A stretch of DNA of 12,976 nucleotides, from positions 1 through 12,976 of the forward strand of contig DATGKK010000075.1 in NCBI GenBank assembly GCA_035294725.1, written 5' to 3'. The notes under the pieces were generated by a model. It did no database searches and had not been told where the DNA came from. It saw nothing but the letters and a program-made list of their open reading frames with translations. Position numbers and translations under genes: made by a program. This document shows, in pieces, positions 5,950 through 12,976 of the stretch (positions are counted from its first letter, which is position 1; each line of letters starts with the position of its first letter). The DNA comes from DATGKK01 sp035294725 (GTDB lineage Bacteria > Actinomycetota > Acidimicrobiia > Acidimicrobiales > Bog-793).

Positions 5950-7785
5950 ATGGCCATGGTGGCGCCAACGGCAGTCGACAGGCCGCCTGAGGCCGGAGCC
6001 GCGAGGCGCCGGGCACCGGCCGGGGCGCACGCCGCCCTCAGGGTGGCGGCCCTCGTGAGCCCAGCCGTGCCGCCAGTCGCCGTGGCCGCGAGCGAGCTCG
6101 CCCGCGGCTGGCGCCCGACGAGCGACGACGCCGCCCTCGCCTGGCGCACCTTCGACGTGCTGAGCGGCCACGCGCCCCTCCTCGGCGCCTTCAACGAGGC
6201 GACCGTGGCGGGATCGAGGCCCGTGTTCGACCTCGGCCCCCTCGAGTACTACCTGCTCGCCGTGCCAGTCCGCCTCGACCCGGTCCACGGGCTGCTCTGG
6301 GGGGCGGCCCTGTGCGTGGCGCTGCTCGTGGGCCTCTCGGTCGAGGCGGCCTGGCGAGCCGGCGGGCCGGGCGCCGGGTGGCTCGTCTCGGCAGGCTGGC
6401 TGGCGGTCGCCGCCACCCAGACCCGGGCGCTGCTCAACCTGCCGTGGAACCCCAACCTCGGCCTCTACGCCTTCGGGGCGACCCTCGTCCTCTCGATCGC
6501 CGTCGCCGCCGGCCGCACCGGATGGTGGCCGCTTGCGGTCGTGACGGGCAGCCTCGCCGCTCAGTGCCACCTCGTCTACGCGGCGAGCTCCCTCGCCGCC
6601 GTCGCCGGAGGCCTCGCCCTTGCCCTGCTCCCCCGCCGCAGCGCAGCGCGGCCTGCGGCCGTCATGGGCCCTCCTCATGACCCCCCGGCTCCCCCGCGGC
6701 GCCATCTCGGCCGCCACGTCGCCCTCGGTCTCGTCGCCGGCGGGCTCACCCTTCTCGCACCGGCGGTCCAGGAGCTGACCGCCCACCCCGGCAACCTCAC
6801 CCTCCTCCTGCGGGACCTCTCCCGCCACGGCCGCCGCCTCGGCGCCGGCGTGGGCTGGGCAGGGCTCGCGAAGGCGAGCCTCCTCCCGCCGGCGTGGGCG
6901 CGCCCGGCGCCGCCGATCCACGGCCAGGACTGGTACCTCCGCTTCCTGAAGGCCCTCTTCTCGGGCTCGGCGGGCCCGGGCATCGCGATCACCCTCGCCG
7001 CCTTCGTCCTCGGCGTCGCCGCCCTTGCCGCAGGGCACCGCCTCGCAGGCGGGACCGGGATCATCGCCGCGCTCGCGGGCGGAGCGCTCGTCGCCACGAT
7101 CGCAGGGATCGCCTCCTCCCAGGCCGCCGTCCTCACCTACGTCGACGTCGCGCTCTGGCCCGCCGGGATGGCCCTCGACGCGGGCGTGGTCTCCTGCGCC
7201 GCCGTCCTCGTGATGGAGGCGACCGCCCGGTCGAGGCGGCGGCACCCGGCCGCCAGAGCTCGGGGCCGGCACCGCCGCGTCGCCTGGTCGCGGGTTGGCG
7301 CCCTGCCGGCGCTCGGAGGGACGGCCGCGCTCGGAGCCCTCCTCGCCTGGCCCCTTGCGACCGGGCTCCCGGCCACCGCCTCCGGCACCGCCGTCATCGG
7401 CGGCTGGGCGGCCGCCCGGGCGGCGGGGCCGCTCGCGGCCGAGCTGCGCCGCGCGACGAGCCCCGGGCGGTGCCACTCGGCTGCCCGGGGCGCGGAGCCG
7501 GCAGGGGCGGGGATCGACGTCGAGCCCGGGGACGGCCTGCTGCCCGGCGGCCTCGACACCTGGTCGCTCGTCGAGGCCGTCGCCTACCAGCTGAAGGTGG
7601 ACGGCTGCGGCGGCGCCCGGCTCCTCCCGCCGATGGCCACCGAGCTCGGCGCCGACGCCGAGGGCTCGCGCTCGGCTCCGGCCTGGATGATCCTGCCCGA
7701 GCGGACCCGAGGCGGGAAGGAGGCCTGGAGAGCGGTCTTCGTCGCCCGGTCACGGCCCTACACCCTGTTCGGCGTGGGCCGGTGA
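5950..7785 (+). CDS. GT-C-like polytopic membrane glycosyltransferase, tandem copy 1
   Basis: A 611-residue membrane protein with roughly ten hydrophobic segments. After an Ala/Pro/Arg-rich N-terminus (about 1-31) and a first helix comes an outside loop with RPTSDDAALAWR (55-66). The Asp pair (59-60) sits where GT-C enzymes carry their catalytic or metal-binding acidic residue. A FDLGPLEYYLLAVP block follows, like the G-P-x-x-Y-x-L-A-x-P segment of many actinobacterial GT-C proteins. Such enzymes move sugars from polyprenyl-phosphate donors on the outer face of the membrane. Later blocks shared with the next gene are NLPWNPN, AAQCHLVYAA and VQELTAHPGN, and a C-terminal soluble part includes DTWSLVEAVAYQL. 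A basic insertion near 235-260 is absent from the second copy. ATG 5950 was chosen because it lies just after a -10 box; ATG 5956 is an alternative. Sugar and acceptor are unknown. Confidence 0.72.
   Translation: MAMVAPTAVDRPPEAGAARRRAPAGAHAALRVAALVSPAVPPVAVAASELARGWRPTSDDAALAWRTFDVLSGHAPLLGAFNEATVAGSRPVFDLGPLEYYLLAVPVRLDPVHGLLWGAALCVALLVGLSVEAAWRAGGPGAGWLVSAGWLAVAATQTRALLNLPWNPNLGLYAFGATLVLSIAVAAGRTGWWPLAVVTGSLAAQCHLVYAASSLAAVAGGLALALLPRRSAARPAAVMGPPHDPPAPPRRHLGRHVALGLVAGGLTLLAPAVQELTAHPGNLTLLLRDLSRHGRRLGAGVGWAGLAKASLLPPAWARPAPPIHGQDWYLRFLKALFSGSAGPGIAITLAAFVLGVAALAAGHRLAGGTGIIAALAGGALVATIAGIASSQAAVLTYVDVALWPAGMALDAGVVSCAAVLVMEATARSRRRHPAARARGRHRRVAWSRVGALPALGGTAALGALLAWPLATGLPATASGTAVIGGWAAARAAGPLAAELRRATSPGRCHSAARGAEPAGAGIDVEPGDGLLPGGLDTWSLVEAVAYQLKVDGCGGARLLPPMATELGADAEGSRSAPAWMILPERTRGGKEAWRAVFVARSRPYTLFGVGR
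6106..6354 (+). repeat. Paralogous segment A (duplicate of 7863-8111)
   Basis: This 249-base segment of the first GT-C gene aligns without any gap to 7863-8111 in the second. By hand count 53 of the 83 encoded residues are identical, with the DD loop and the FDLGPL-YYLLAVP block best conserved. It marks an old tandem gene duplication, not a recent DNA repeat. Confidence 0.85.
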
Positions 7786-9404
7786 GAGCGGCGCTCCGGG
7801 CCGTCGCCCACCTTGCGGCCGAGGTGCCGCTCGGGGTCGTCGTCGCCCTGCAGATCTCGCGGGGCTGGCTCCCGACGAGCGACGACGCCGTCATCGCCTG
7901 GCGGACCTGGAGCGTGCTCTCGGGGCCTGTGCCGCTCGACGGGCAGTTCACCCAGATCTCGGCGGCAAGCGGGCGGGCCGCCTTCGACCTCGGCCCGCTC
8001 CAGTACTACCTCCTCGCCGTGCCGGAGCGGATCGATCCGCTTCACGGGGTGCTGTGGGGCTCGGCCCTCCTCGCCGCCGTCCTCGTCGCGCTCGCGATCG
8101 AGGCGGCCTGGTCCGTCGCCGGCCCCTTCGCCGCGGCGGCGGTCGCCGCCGGCGCGGCCGTGATGACCGCCACGCTCGCCGAGTCCACGGTCAACCTCGC
8201 CTGGAACCCCTCGGTCGGCGTCTACGCCCTCGGCGCCGCTCTCGTGACGGCGGCGGCCGCCGGCTCGGGGAGGCTCGGCTGGCTCCCCGTCTCCGTCGGG
8301 GCGGCGAGCCTCGCCGTCCAGTGCCACGTGGCCTACGCCGCCCCGGCCGCGGGCGCGCTCGCTGCCGGGACGCTCCTCGGCCTCGTTAACTGCGAGCGGT
8401 CGCGCCACCGGCTCCGGCCGGTGCTCGCCGCTCTCGCCGTGGGCGCGGCCTGCTTCGCCGCCCCCCTCGTCCAGGAGCTGACCGGCCGCCCGGGCAACTG
8501 GAGCGTGCTCGCGACGAGCCTCGGCCGCCACGGCCACTCGGTGGGCTTCGAGCTCGGCTTGAGGGGGCTCGCTGCCGCGACCCACCTCCCGCCCTCGTGG
8601 GCGCACCGGGTGCCGGTGACCGGCACGAGCATCCTCGTCCGACGGCTCCTCGACGACGTCTACGGCGGCTCGGTCGCGTGGGCCGTCACGGCGCTCGCCG
8701 CCTGTGCCGTGATCGCCATCGCCGCCACGATCACCCGGCACCGGCTGCTCGCGGCCATGGCGGCGATCTCGCTCCTCTCCGGTCTCGCGGCGGCCTGGAC
8801 GCTCGGCTCGGTCCCGCTCTCCCAGGCGGGCTACCTCGCCTACTACCTCTACTTCGTGCTCTGGCCCGTCGGGATGCTCGTGCTCGCCACGCTCGCCTGC
8901 GGCACCGGTCTCATCCTCAAACAGCTCGGCGGTCGCGCCCTCGGCTCGGCACCGCGCCACGCCCGAGCCGGGGGGAGAGCGGCGACCGCCGGCATCGCGG
9001 CCGCCACGGTGGCGCTCGCGGCCGGTGGGATCGCCCTCGGCGCCACCGACACGGCCTACGGCTCGAGCGGGCTGTTCCTGCTCGGCTGGCAGCCGGTGCG
9101 CCTCGTCGCCGAGGCGGCGCCGCGAGCGCTCGCGCTCGCCGAGGCCCACGGCCTCGGGGCCTCTGCGTCCGGAGGGCGGACGCTCACGGTCGTGACGACC
9201 GGGGACTACCCCGTCATCACCGATGCCGTGAGCCAGGGCGTCGCCTACCTCCTCGCCACCCACGGGCTGCCGGCGCGCCTCGGTGGCTCGGCGCTGCGCC
9301 CGCTCGGGGCCGGCTACGGCGCCCTCCGCGGAGCACCGGCGGTCGTGGTGCACCTCTCGTTCCCCGGCGGCGACCCTCGGGCATCGGTCTCCTGGCGACC
9401 CTGA
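7782..9404 (+). CDS. GT-C-like polytopic membrane glycosyltransferase, tandem copy 2
   Basis: A 540-residue paralogue of the preceding gene, starting at a GTG that overlaps the previous stop (GTGA, 7782-7785), so the pair is translationally coupled. The order of blocks is the same: first helix, outside loop with LPTSDDAVIAWR (30-41), FDLGPLQYYLLAVP, NLAWNPSVGVYALG, AVQCHVAYAAP, VQELTGRPGNW, LPPSWAHRVP, a late helix with YLYFVLWPVGM, and an outside C-terminal part with ITDAVSQGVAYLL. The shared Asp pair (34-35) is the likely catalytic site. It lacks the long N-terminal extension and the basic insertion of copy 1. The hydrophobic pattern predicts about ten membrane segments. Two coupled paralogues could act as a heterodimer or add two successive sugars. 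An in-frame extension back to 6894 lies inside copy 1 and is not credible. The family is inferred from topology and motifs; the reaction is unproven. Confidence 0.72.
   Translation: MRAALRAVAHLAAEVPLGVVVALQISRGWLPTSDDAVIAWRTWSVLSGPVPLDGQFTQISAASGRAAFDLGPLQYYLLAVPERIDPLHGVLWGSALLAAVLVALAIEAAWSVAGPFAAAAVAAGAAVMTATLAESTVNLAWNPSVGVYALGAALVTAAAAGSGRLGWLPVSVGAASLAVQCHVAYAAPAAGALAAGTLLGLVNCERSRHRLRPVLAALAVGAACFAAPLVQELTGRPGNWSVLATSLGRHGHSVGFELGLRGLAAATHLPPSWAHRVPVTGTSILVRRLLDDVYGGSVAWAVTALAACAVIAIAATITRHRLLAAMAAISLLSGLAAAWTLGSVPLSQAGYLAYYLYFVLWPVGMLVLATLACGTGLILKQLGGRALGSAPRHARAGGRAATAGIAAATVALAAGGIALGATDTAYGSSGLFLLGWQPVRLVAEAAPRALALAEAHGLGASASGGRTLTVVTTGDYPVITDAVSQGVAYLLATHGLPARLGGSALRPLGAGYGALRGAPAVVVHLSFPGGDPRASVSWRP
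7863..8111 (+). repeat. Paralogous segment B (duplicate of 6106-6354)
   Basis: The second copy of the ungapped 249-base duplicated segment. The encoded SDDA loop, F-D-L-G-P-L and L-H-G-V-L-W-G stretches match copy A, while the loop between residues 30 and 40 of the segment has diverged almost completely (2 of 10 residues kept). Confidence 0.85.
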
Positions 9405-9414
9405 GCGCCCTCAG
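9401..9414. other. Palindrome spanning two convergent stop codons
   Basis: CTGAG-CGCC-CTCAG is a perfect 5-bp stem with a 4-base loop. It contains both TGA stops (9402-9404 on +, 9413-9411 on -), leaving six bases between the two genes. It is short and has no T-run, so a terminator role is doubtful. No other signal fits in this junction. Confidence 0.3.
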
Positions 9415-11513
9415 CCGGGAAGGCCGTGAAGCGTCGCCGGGGCGTCGTCCGGGCACATCCCGGGCGGGAACTTCGGGAGCTGGTACCACCGCCGCGCCTT
9501 GGCGAAGCTGCCGAGCCACCAGTTCGGCCGCGGGGCGGGGAGGCCGAGGAGCCGGGTGATGCCGTCCGCCGCCCCCGCCCCGTAGCGCACCCCGCCGTTC
9601 AGGCAGAGATGGAAGTCGTCGATCTGGCGCACCCGCTCGATCGAGCCCCCCGGGGACCACAGCCAGGTCGTGTAGTGGTGGTCGAGCTCGAGCATCTGAG
9701 TCGCCGGGACGAACGCGATCCTCCCCGGCATCCGCCGGGCCTCCTCCCGCATCGCCTCCTCCCACATCCCCATGCCCTTCGGGTCGTAGACGTCGGCGTG
9801 GACGTCGGGCATCCAGGAATTCCTCGGCGGCTGGGGCGGCTGCGCCACGACGACCACGCCGCGCACGCCGTCACCGGGGCGGAGGAGGACCCCGAGCAGC
9901 GGGTCGAGCACCTCCCTCGTGTAGGCGGCGATCCCGTGGGTGGCGACGAAGACGTTGTCCTGGGTCCACATCGCGACCACGAGGTCCGGGTGGGTGCGGG
10001 CGATCTCGCGCCCGAGCTTCGGGAGGGTCGAGCGCATCCGCGGTGACCAGCCGAGGATGGCGCCGTACTGCGCCGTCGTGGCCTCCCCGGTCGAGTCGAG
10101 GCCCGCCGCGAGGGCGAGCTCGAGCTGGTACATGACCGAGTCACCGATGTACATGAGCCGGACCCGGTGCCGGGGCGAGGGCACAAAGCCGAGATCGATG
10201 TGCCCGACCGGGGGTCCGAGGTGGACTCCGAACACGGTCGAGGCCGCCTCGTCGAGCCGGCCGGACGCCGGCCTCGCCGGCAGGTTGCCCGGGGCCGTGA
10301 GACGGCCGAGCGATGCCGCCGAGGAGGCCGCCGCCACGCCCGAGAGCGGGACGATCGAGAGCACCACCACGCTCGTGGCCGCCACCGAGACCGGGAGGGC
10401 GGCCCGCCGCAGGAGGCTGTCGTAGCGGGCGCGGCGCAACGGCGCGTCCACGAGCCGGTAGGACGCGACGGCGAGCAGGAGCGTCAGGGCGACCTCGATG
10501 GCGGCCCGGGCGAGGCCGCCGAGGTGCAGCACCTGGTCGCCGACGACGATGACCGGCCAGTGCCAGAGGTAGATCTCGTAGGAGACCCGGCCGATGGCCC
10601 TGAGGGGCCGGGTCGACAGCAGGCGGCGGAGCGGCCCCGGCCCGAGCGAGGCCACGAGGAGGGTGGCGGCGCCGGTCGCGATGAGGGCGAGGCCGCCGTC
10701 GAAGACGAACGGTCCCGGACGGCACACGACGATGGCGGCGACGATGCCGGTGAGGGCGGTGAGCCCGGCCGCCTGGAGCAGGCGTGAGGGCCGGCTCGCT
10801 TCGGCGAGCCGGTGGGCAAGGTCGGTGGCGCGGCCTCGCAGCACCACCGCCGCCGCTGCGCCGGCGAGGAGCTCGAAGGCTCGGCACTCGGTCCCGAAGT
10901 AGGCCGCCTCCCGCCCGCTCCCCCCGCCGTAGACGACCGCCATCGCCACCACCGAGGCCGCCGCCAGCACGAGGATCGGCACGAGGAGGGCACGGGGCGA
11001 GCGGCGCCGCATGACGGCGGTGAGGCCGAGGAGCACGAGCGGCCAGACGAGGTAGAACTGCTCCTCGATCGAGAGCGACCAGGTCTGCTCGAGCGGTGAC
11101 GGCAGCGCCACGTTGCCGAAGTACGACTGGTTCACCGCAAGGAAGTGCCAGTTGGCGTAGTAAAAGAGCGTCGCGAGGCCGTCCCCCCGGAGCGAGTAGG
11201 GGTCAAGCGTGCCGGGCAGCACCATGCCGGCCACGGCGACGGCGACGAGCATGAGGAACAGGCCGGGCAGCAGCCGCCTCGCCCGGCGGCCCCAGAAGGC
11301 GCCGAGCCGCACCCGGCCGGTCTCGAGGCGCTCGTTGAGGAGAAGCCGGGTGATGAGGAACCCGGACAGCACGAAGAACAGGTCCACGCCGAGGAAGCCG
11401 CCCGGCACGAGGCGCGGGCTCAGGTGGTAGGCGACCACGGCGGCGACGGCGAGCGCCCGCAGCCCGTCGAGCGCGGGGAAGTGCTCGCTTCGCCGGGGCG
11501 TCGGGCCCTCCAT
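9411..11513 (-). CDS. OafA/YrhL-type membrane O-acyltransferase with C-terminal SGNH domain
   Basis: A 700-residue two-domain protein. The N-terminal acyltransferase-3 domain (about 10-375, around ten helices) begins with FPALDGLRALAV and R19-x10-H30, the conserved Arg/His pair, followed by FLGVDLFFVLSGFLIT (40-55) and later EQTWSLSIEEQFYLVWP. These enzymes pass acetyl or other acyl groups across the membrane to exported glycans such as O-antigen, peptidoglycan or lipooligosaccharide. A linker leads to an extracytoplasmic SGNH domain with YIGDS (455-459, Ser nucleophile in G-D-S) and the catalytic D-x-x-H in DDFH (632-635). The tail, with W-Y-x-L-P-K-F-P-P-G-M-C-P-D-D, resembles the C-P-x-D tail often seen on actinobacterial members. 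ATG 11513 directly precedes the R-R-S-E-H-F-P-A-L-D-G-L-R start; the long in-frame extension to 12764 is antisense to another gene. It converges on the GT-C pair, which suggests it acylates their product. Confidence 0.92.
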   Translation of the reverse strand: MEGPTPRRSEHFPALDGLRALAVAAVVAYHLSPRLVPGGFLGVDLFFVLSGFLITRLLLNERLETGRVRLGAFWGRRARRLLPGLFLMLVAVAVAGMVLPGTLDPYSLRGDGLATLFYYANWHFLAVNQSYFGNVALPSPLEQTWSLSIEEQFYLVWPLVLLGLTAVMRRRSPRALLVPILVLAAASVVAMAVVYGGGSGREAAYFGTECRAFELLAGAAAAVVLRGRATDLAHRLAEASRPSRLLQAAGLTALTGIVAAIVVCRPGPFVFDGGLALIATGAATLLVASLGPGPLRRLLSTRPLRAIGRVSYEIYLWHWPVIVVGDQVLHLGGLARAAIEVALTLLLAVASYRLVDAPLRRARYDSLLRRAALPVSVAATSVVVLSIVPLSGVAAASSAASLGRLTAPGNLPARPASGRLDEAASTVFGVHLGPPVGHIDLGFVPSPRHRVRLMYIGDSVMYQLELALAAGLDSTGEATTAQYGAILGWSPRMRSTLPKLGREIARTHPDLVVAMWTQDNVFVATHGIAAYTREVLDPLLGVLLRPGDGVRGVVVVAQPPQPPRNSWMPDVHADVYDPKGMGMWEEAMREEARRMPGRIAFVPATQMLELDHHYTTWLWSPGGSIERVRQIDDFHLCLNGGVRYGAGAADGITRLLGLPAPRPNWWLGSFAKARRWYQLPKFPPGMCPDDAPATLHGLPG

Positions 11514-11541
11514 CGCTCCGATGTTGCCACCCCCGGGCCGG

Positions 11542-11547
11542 TACCGT
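11542..11547 (+). promoter_or_regulatory. -10 box (TACCGT) before the third GT-C gene
   Basis: TACCGT is followed by eight bases and GTG 11556, a leaderless-type arrangement. It lies in GTACCGTTG (11541-11549), identical to 5933-5941. The 42-base divergent gap must also hold the acyltransferase promoter. On the - strand the best candidate is a weak CAACAT at 11526-11521, seven bases before ATG 11513, with a GGAG close to that start. Confidence 0.45.
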
Positions 11548-11555
11548 TGGCGTCC

Positions 11556-12976
11556 GTGCGCCGGGCCGGGGGAGTCGTGCTGGGCGGGCTCGCCTACCTC
11601 GCCGCCGGCGTGGCGGCGTGGTGGCACGTCTTTACGGCCGGAGCCGGCCACACCATCACCTCCCAGGGCTACGGCGACCCCGCCCAGCAGGTGTGGTACC
11701 TCGGCTGGGTCCCCCACGCCCTCGGCGCCGGCATCGACCCGCTCGTGAGCCACGCCATGTTCGCCCCCGCCGGCATCAACCTCATGGCGAACACGAGCAT
11801 CCTCTTCCCCGCCCTCGCCGCCTCTCCCGTCACGGTGCTGTTCGGGCCGCTCGTCGCCTTCAACGTGATGGTGGTGCTCGCCCCTGCGGTGAGCGCCTTC
11901 GCGGCCTGGCGCGTCTTTTGCCGCTACACGAGCTTCGAGGGCGGGGCCTTCCTCGGGGGCCTGTTCTTCGGCTACTCCCCCTTCGTCGTGCACGACCTCA
12001 CCTACGGCCACCTCCACATCACGCTCCTCGCCTTCGTGCCGCTCGTCTTCGCCCTCCTCGACGACATCGCCGTGACCGGTCGGGGCTCGGCGCCGGCGCG
12101 CGGCGCGCTCCTTGGGCTCGTCGTCGCGGCCCAGGCGCTCACCTCGCTCGAGGTGCTCGCCATGCTCGGCCTCGTCTCGGTGCTCGGCCTCGCCGCCCTC
12201 GCCCTCCGGTACCCCTCGCAGCTGCGCCCTCGGCTGCCAAGGGCGCTCGCGGGCTTCGCCACCGCCGCCGCGGTCGCCGCAGCGCTCCTCGCCTGGCCGG
12301 CCTGGGTGCTCTTCGCCGGCCCCCGCCGCTACCGCGGCACGGTCTTCAGCTCGCCCGAGTCCTACGTCGTGTGGCTGAAGGCGCTCGTCTGGCCGAAGGG
12401 CGGCGGCGGGCTGTTCCCGCAGATGTGGGGGGCGTACGTGGGGATCCCCCTCCTCGTCGTCGTGCTCGGGGTCGCGCTTGCCTGGGGTCGCCTCCGGCCC
12501 CGCAACGGCGTGCTCCGCTTTGCCGTCGTGCTCGGGCTGATCGCCCTCGTGTTCGCCATGGGCCGCACCGCCCACCTCACCCCGCACCTCTCGACCCACG
12601 TGCCGCTGCCCGACCGCGTCGTGACCCGGGCGCCGTTCCTGAGCGACCTCCTCCCGGTCCGCTTCGCCATCGTCATCGACTTCGCCCTCGGCCTCGGCCT
12701 CGCCGCCGCCCTCGGGGAGGTGCGGGACCGGCTCGCCGAGCGGCGCCGCCGAGGCGGCCGCCACCGGGCGGCCGGGAAGCCGGGGCTCCTCCCGGGCGCC
12801 GGGGCCGCTGCGCTCGGGATCCTTGCCCTCGTCTCACCGGCTCTCGGGGTGCAGTGGCCCTACCCGGTCCGGCAGGTGGCGGCACCGGCGGTGTACCGGT
12901 CCACTCTCGTCACGCACCTCAAACCGGGCTCGATCCTGCTCGGCTACCCCGTCATGAACGGCTTTCGCTCCGACCC
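11556..12976 (+). CDS. GT-C-like polytopic membrane protein, 3' end outside window
   Basis: An open frame runs from GTG 11556 to the window end with no stop, giving at least 473 residues. The first helix (about 5-26) is followed by an outside loop with TSQGYGDPAQQVWYLGW (35-51). The Asp at 41 sits at the usual GT-C acidic position, and the G-D-P-x-Q-x-x-W-x-L-x-W pattern with a later HAMFAPAGINLMANTS block is one I recall from uncharacterised actinobacterial membrane glycosyltransferases. About ten further hydrophobic segments follow, with loops such as FFGYSPFVVHDLTYGHLH and a late VTRAPFLSDLLPVRFAI. The end of the window lies in the outside C-terminal region. It shows no obvious block-level similarity to the tandem pair beyond fold type. 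It is divergent from the acyltransferase with 42 bases between starts, which suggests joint regulation. A role in exported glycan synthesis is inferred. Confidence 0.72.
   Translation, partial: MRRAGGVVLGGLAYLAAGVAAWWHVFTAGAGHTITSQGYGDPAQQVWYLGWVPHALGAGIDPLVSHAMFAPAGINLMANTSILFPALAASPVTVLFGPLVAFNVMVVLAPAVSAFAAWRVFCRYTSFEGGAFLGGLFFGYSPFVVHDLTYGHLHITLLAFVPLVFALLDDIAVTGRGSAPARGALLGLVVAAQALTSLEVLAMLGLVSVLGLAALALRYPSQLRPRLPRALAGFATAAAVAAALLAWPAWVLFAGPRRYRGTVFSSPESYVVWLKALVWPKGGGGLFPQMWGAYVGIPLLVVVLGVALAWGRLRPRNGVLRFAVVLGLIALVFAMGRTAHLTPHLSTHVPLPDRVVTRAPFLSDLLPVRFAIVIDFALGLGLAAALGEVRDRLAERRRRGGRHRAAGKPGLLPGAGAAALGILALVSPALGVQWPYPVRQVAAPAVYRSTLVTHLKPGSILLGYPVMNGFRSD

Noticed and set aside
4290..5990. 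Long open frame on the + strand (566 codons)
   Set aside because: It is antisense to the - strand operon. Its product is rich in Arg, Asp, Glu, His and Gly without a hydrophobic core, as expected from the shadow of GC-rich coding DNA.
5922..6194. N-terminal extension of the ExxE membrane protein
   Set aside because: It would run through the promoter region and antisense into GT-C copy 1; hydrophobic helix 1 begins right after ATG 5921.
5077..7476. Long open frame on the - strand (799 codons)
   Set aside because: It overlaps both the ExxE gene in another frame and GT-C copy 1 antisense. Its composition is low-complexity Gly/Arg/Pro and no family motif is visible.
7758..9353. Open frame on the - strand (531 codons) opposite GT-C copy 2
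   Set aside because: The product is a Glu/Arg/Gly/His-rich string with no domain, while the + strand frame has clear paralogy to copy 1.
11540..11545. GGTACC palindrome as an operator
   Set aside because: Six bases is too short to support an operator, and it overlaps the -10 candidate.
11514..12764. N-terminal extension of the acyltransferase by 417 codons
   Set aside because: The family N-terminus starts naturally at ATG 11513. The extension is charged low-complexity sequence antisense to the third GT-C gene.
1..12976. CRISPR array, tRNA, rRNA, insertion sequence or phage genes
   Set aside because: I saw no regularly spaced direct repeats, cloverleaf with CCA end, conserved rRNA segment, transposase motif or terminal inverted repeats. 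Nearly all of the window is accounted for by coding genes.

Overview
The window is very GC-rich (third codon positions almost all G or C). It shows actinobacterial habits: GTG starts, -10 boxes of the TAnnnT type a few bases before start codons (leaderless style), 4-base gene overlaps, and an era gene preceded by a CorC/HlyC-type gene. I infer an actinomycetote, possibly an Acidimicrobiia-like lineage. The phylum is fairly safe; the class is a guess. I see no rRNA, tRNA, CRISPR array, insertion sequence or phage gene.

Left part, 1-2018 (+ strand): the 3' end of a CorC/HlyC-family gene overlaps era by 4 bases (ATGA). After a hairpin and a leaderless-type promoter comes a 260-residue protein of the methylenetetrahydrofolate reductase fold. 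This is conserved housekeeping sequence.

Middle part, 2040-5921 (- strand): a probable four-gene transcription unit, read from 5921 down to 2040. It encodes (1) a polytopic membrane protein with two ExxE motifs of FTR1/COG4280 type, (2) a 72-residue two-helix membrane protein, (3) a PrmC-related methyltransferase of the TIGR03704 type with an altered NPPY motif and apparently a CTG start overlapping the previous stop, and (4) a DinG/XPD-type iron-sulfur helicase. The helicase converges on the folate gene across a 21-base gap that is almost entirely one hairpin.

Right part, 5950-12976: a cell-envelope glycan locus. Two tandem, clearly paralogous GT-C-like membrane proteins (+ strand, GTGA overlap) converge on an OafA-type O-acyltransferase fused to a SGNH domain (- strand). 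Divergent from the acyltransferase is a third, only distantly similar GT-C-like membrane protein that runs off the window end. A reasonable model is that the GT-C proteins add sugars from lipid carriers on the outer face of the membrane and the OafA-type enzyme acylates the product; substrate and product are unknown.

The two divergent junctions (5922-5949 and 11514-11555) carry the same 9-mer, GTACCGTTG, just before the + strand start codon. At the first junction the opposing -10 boxes overlap on one TA step. I found no defence system, biosynthetic cluster or mobile element. The least-explained parts are the ExxE membrane protein with its small partner, the altered methyltransferase, and the tandem GT-C pair.
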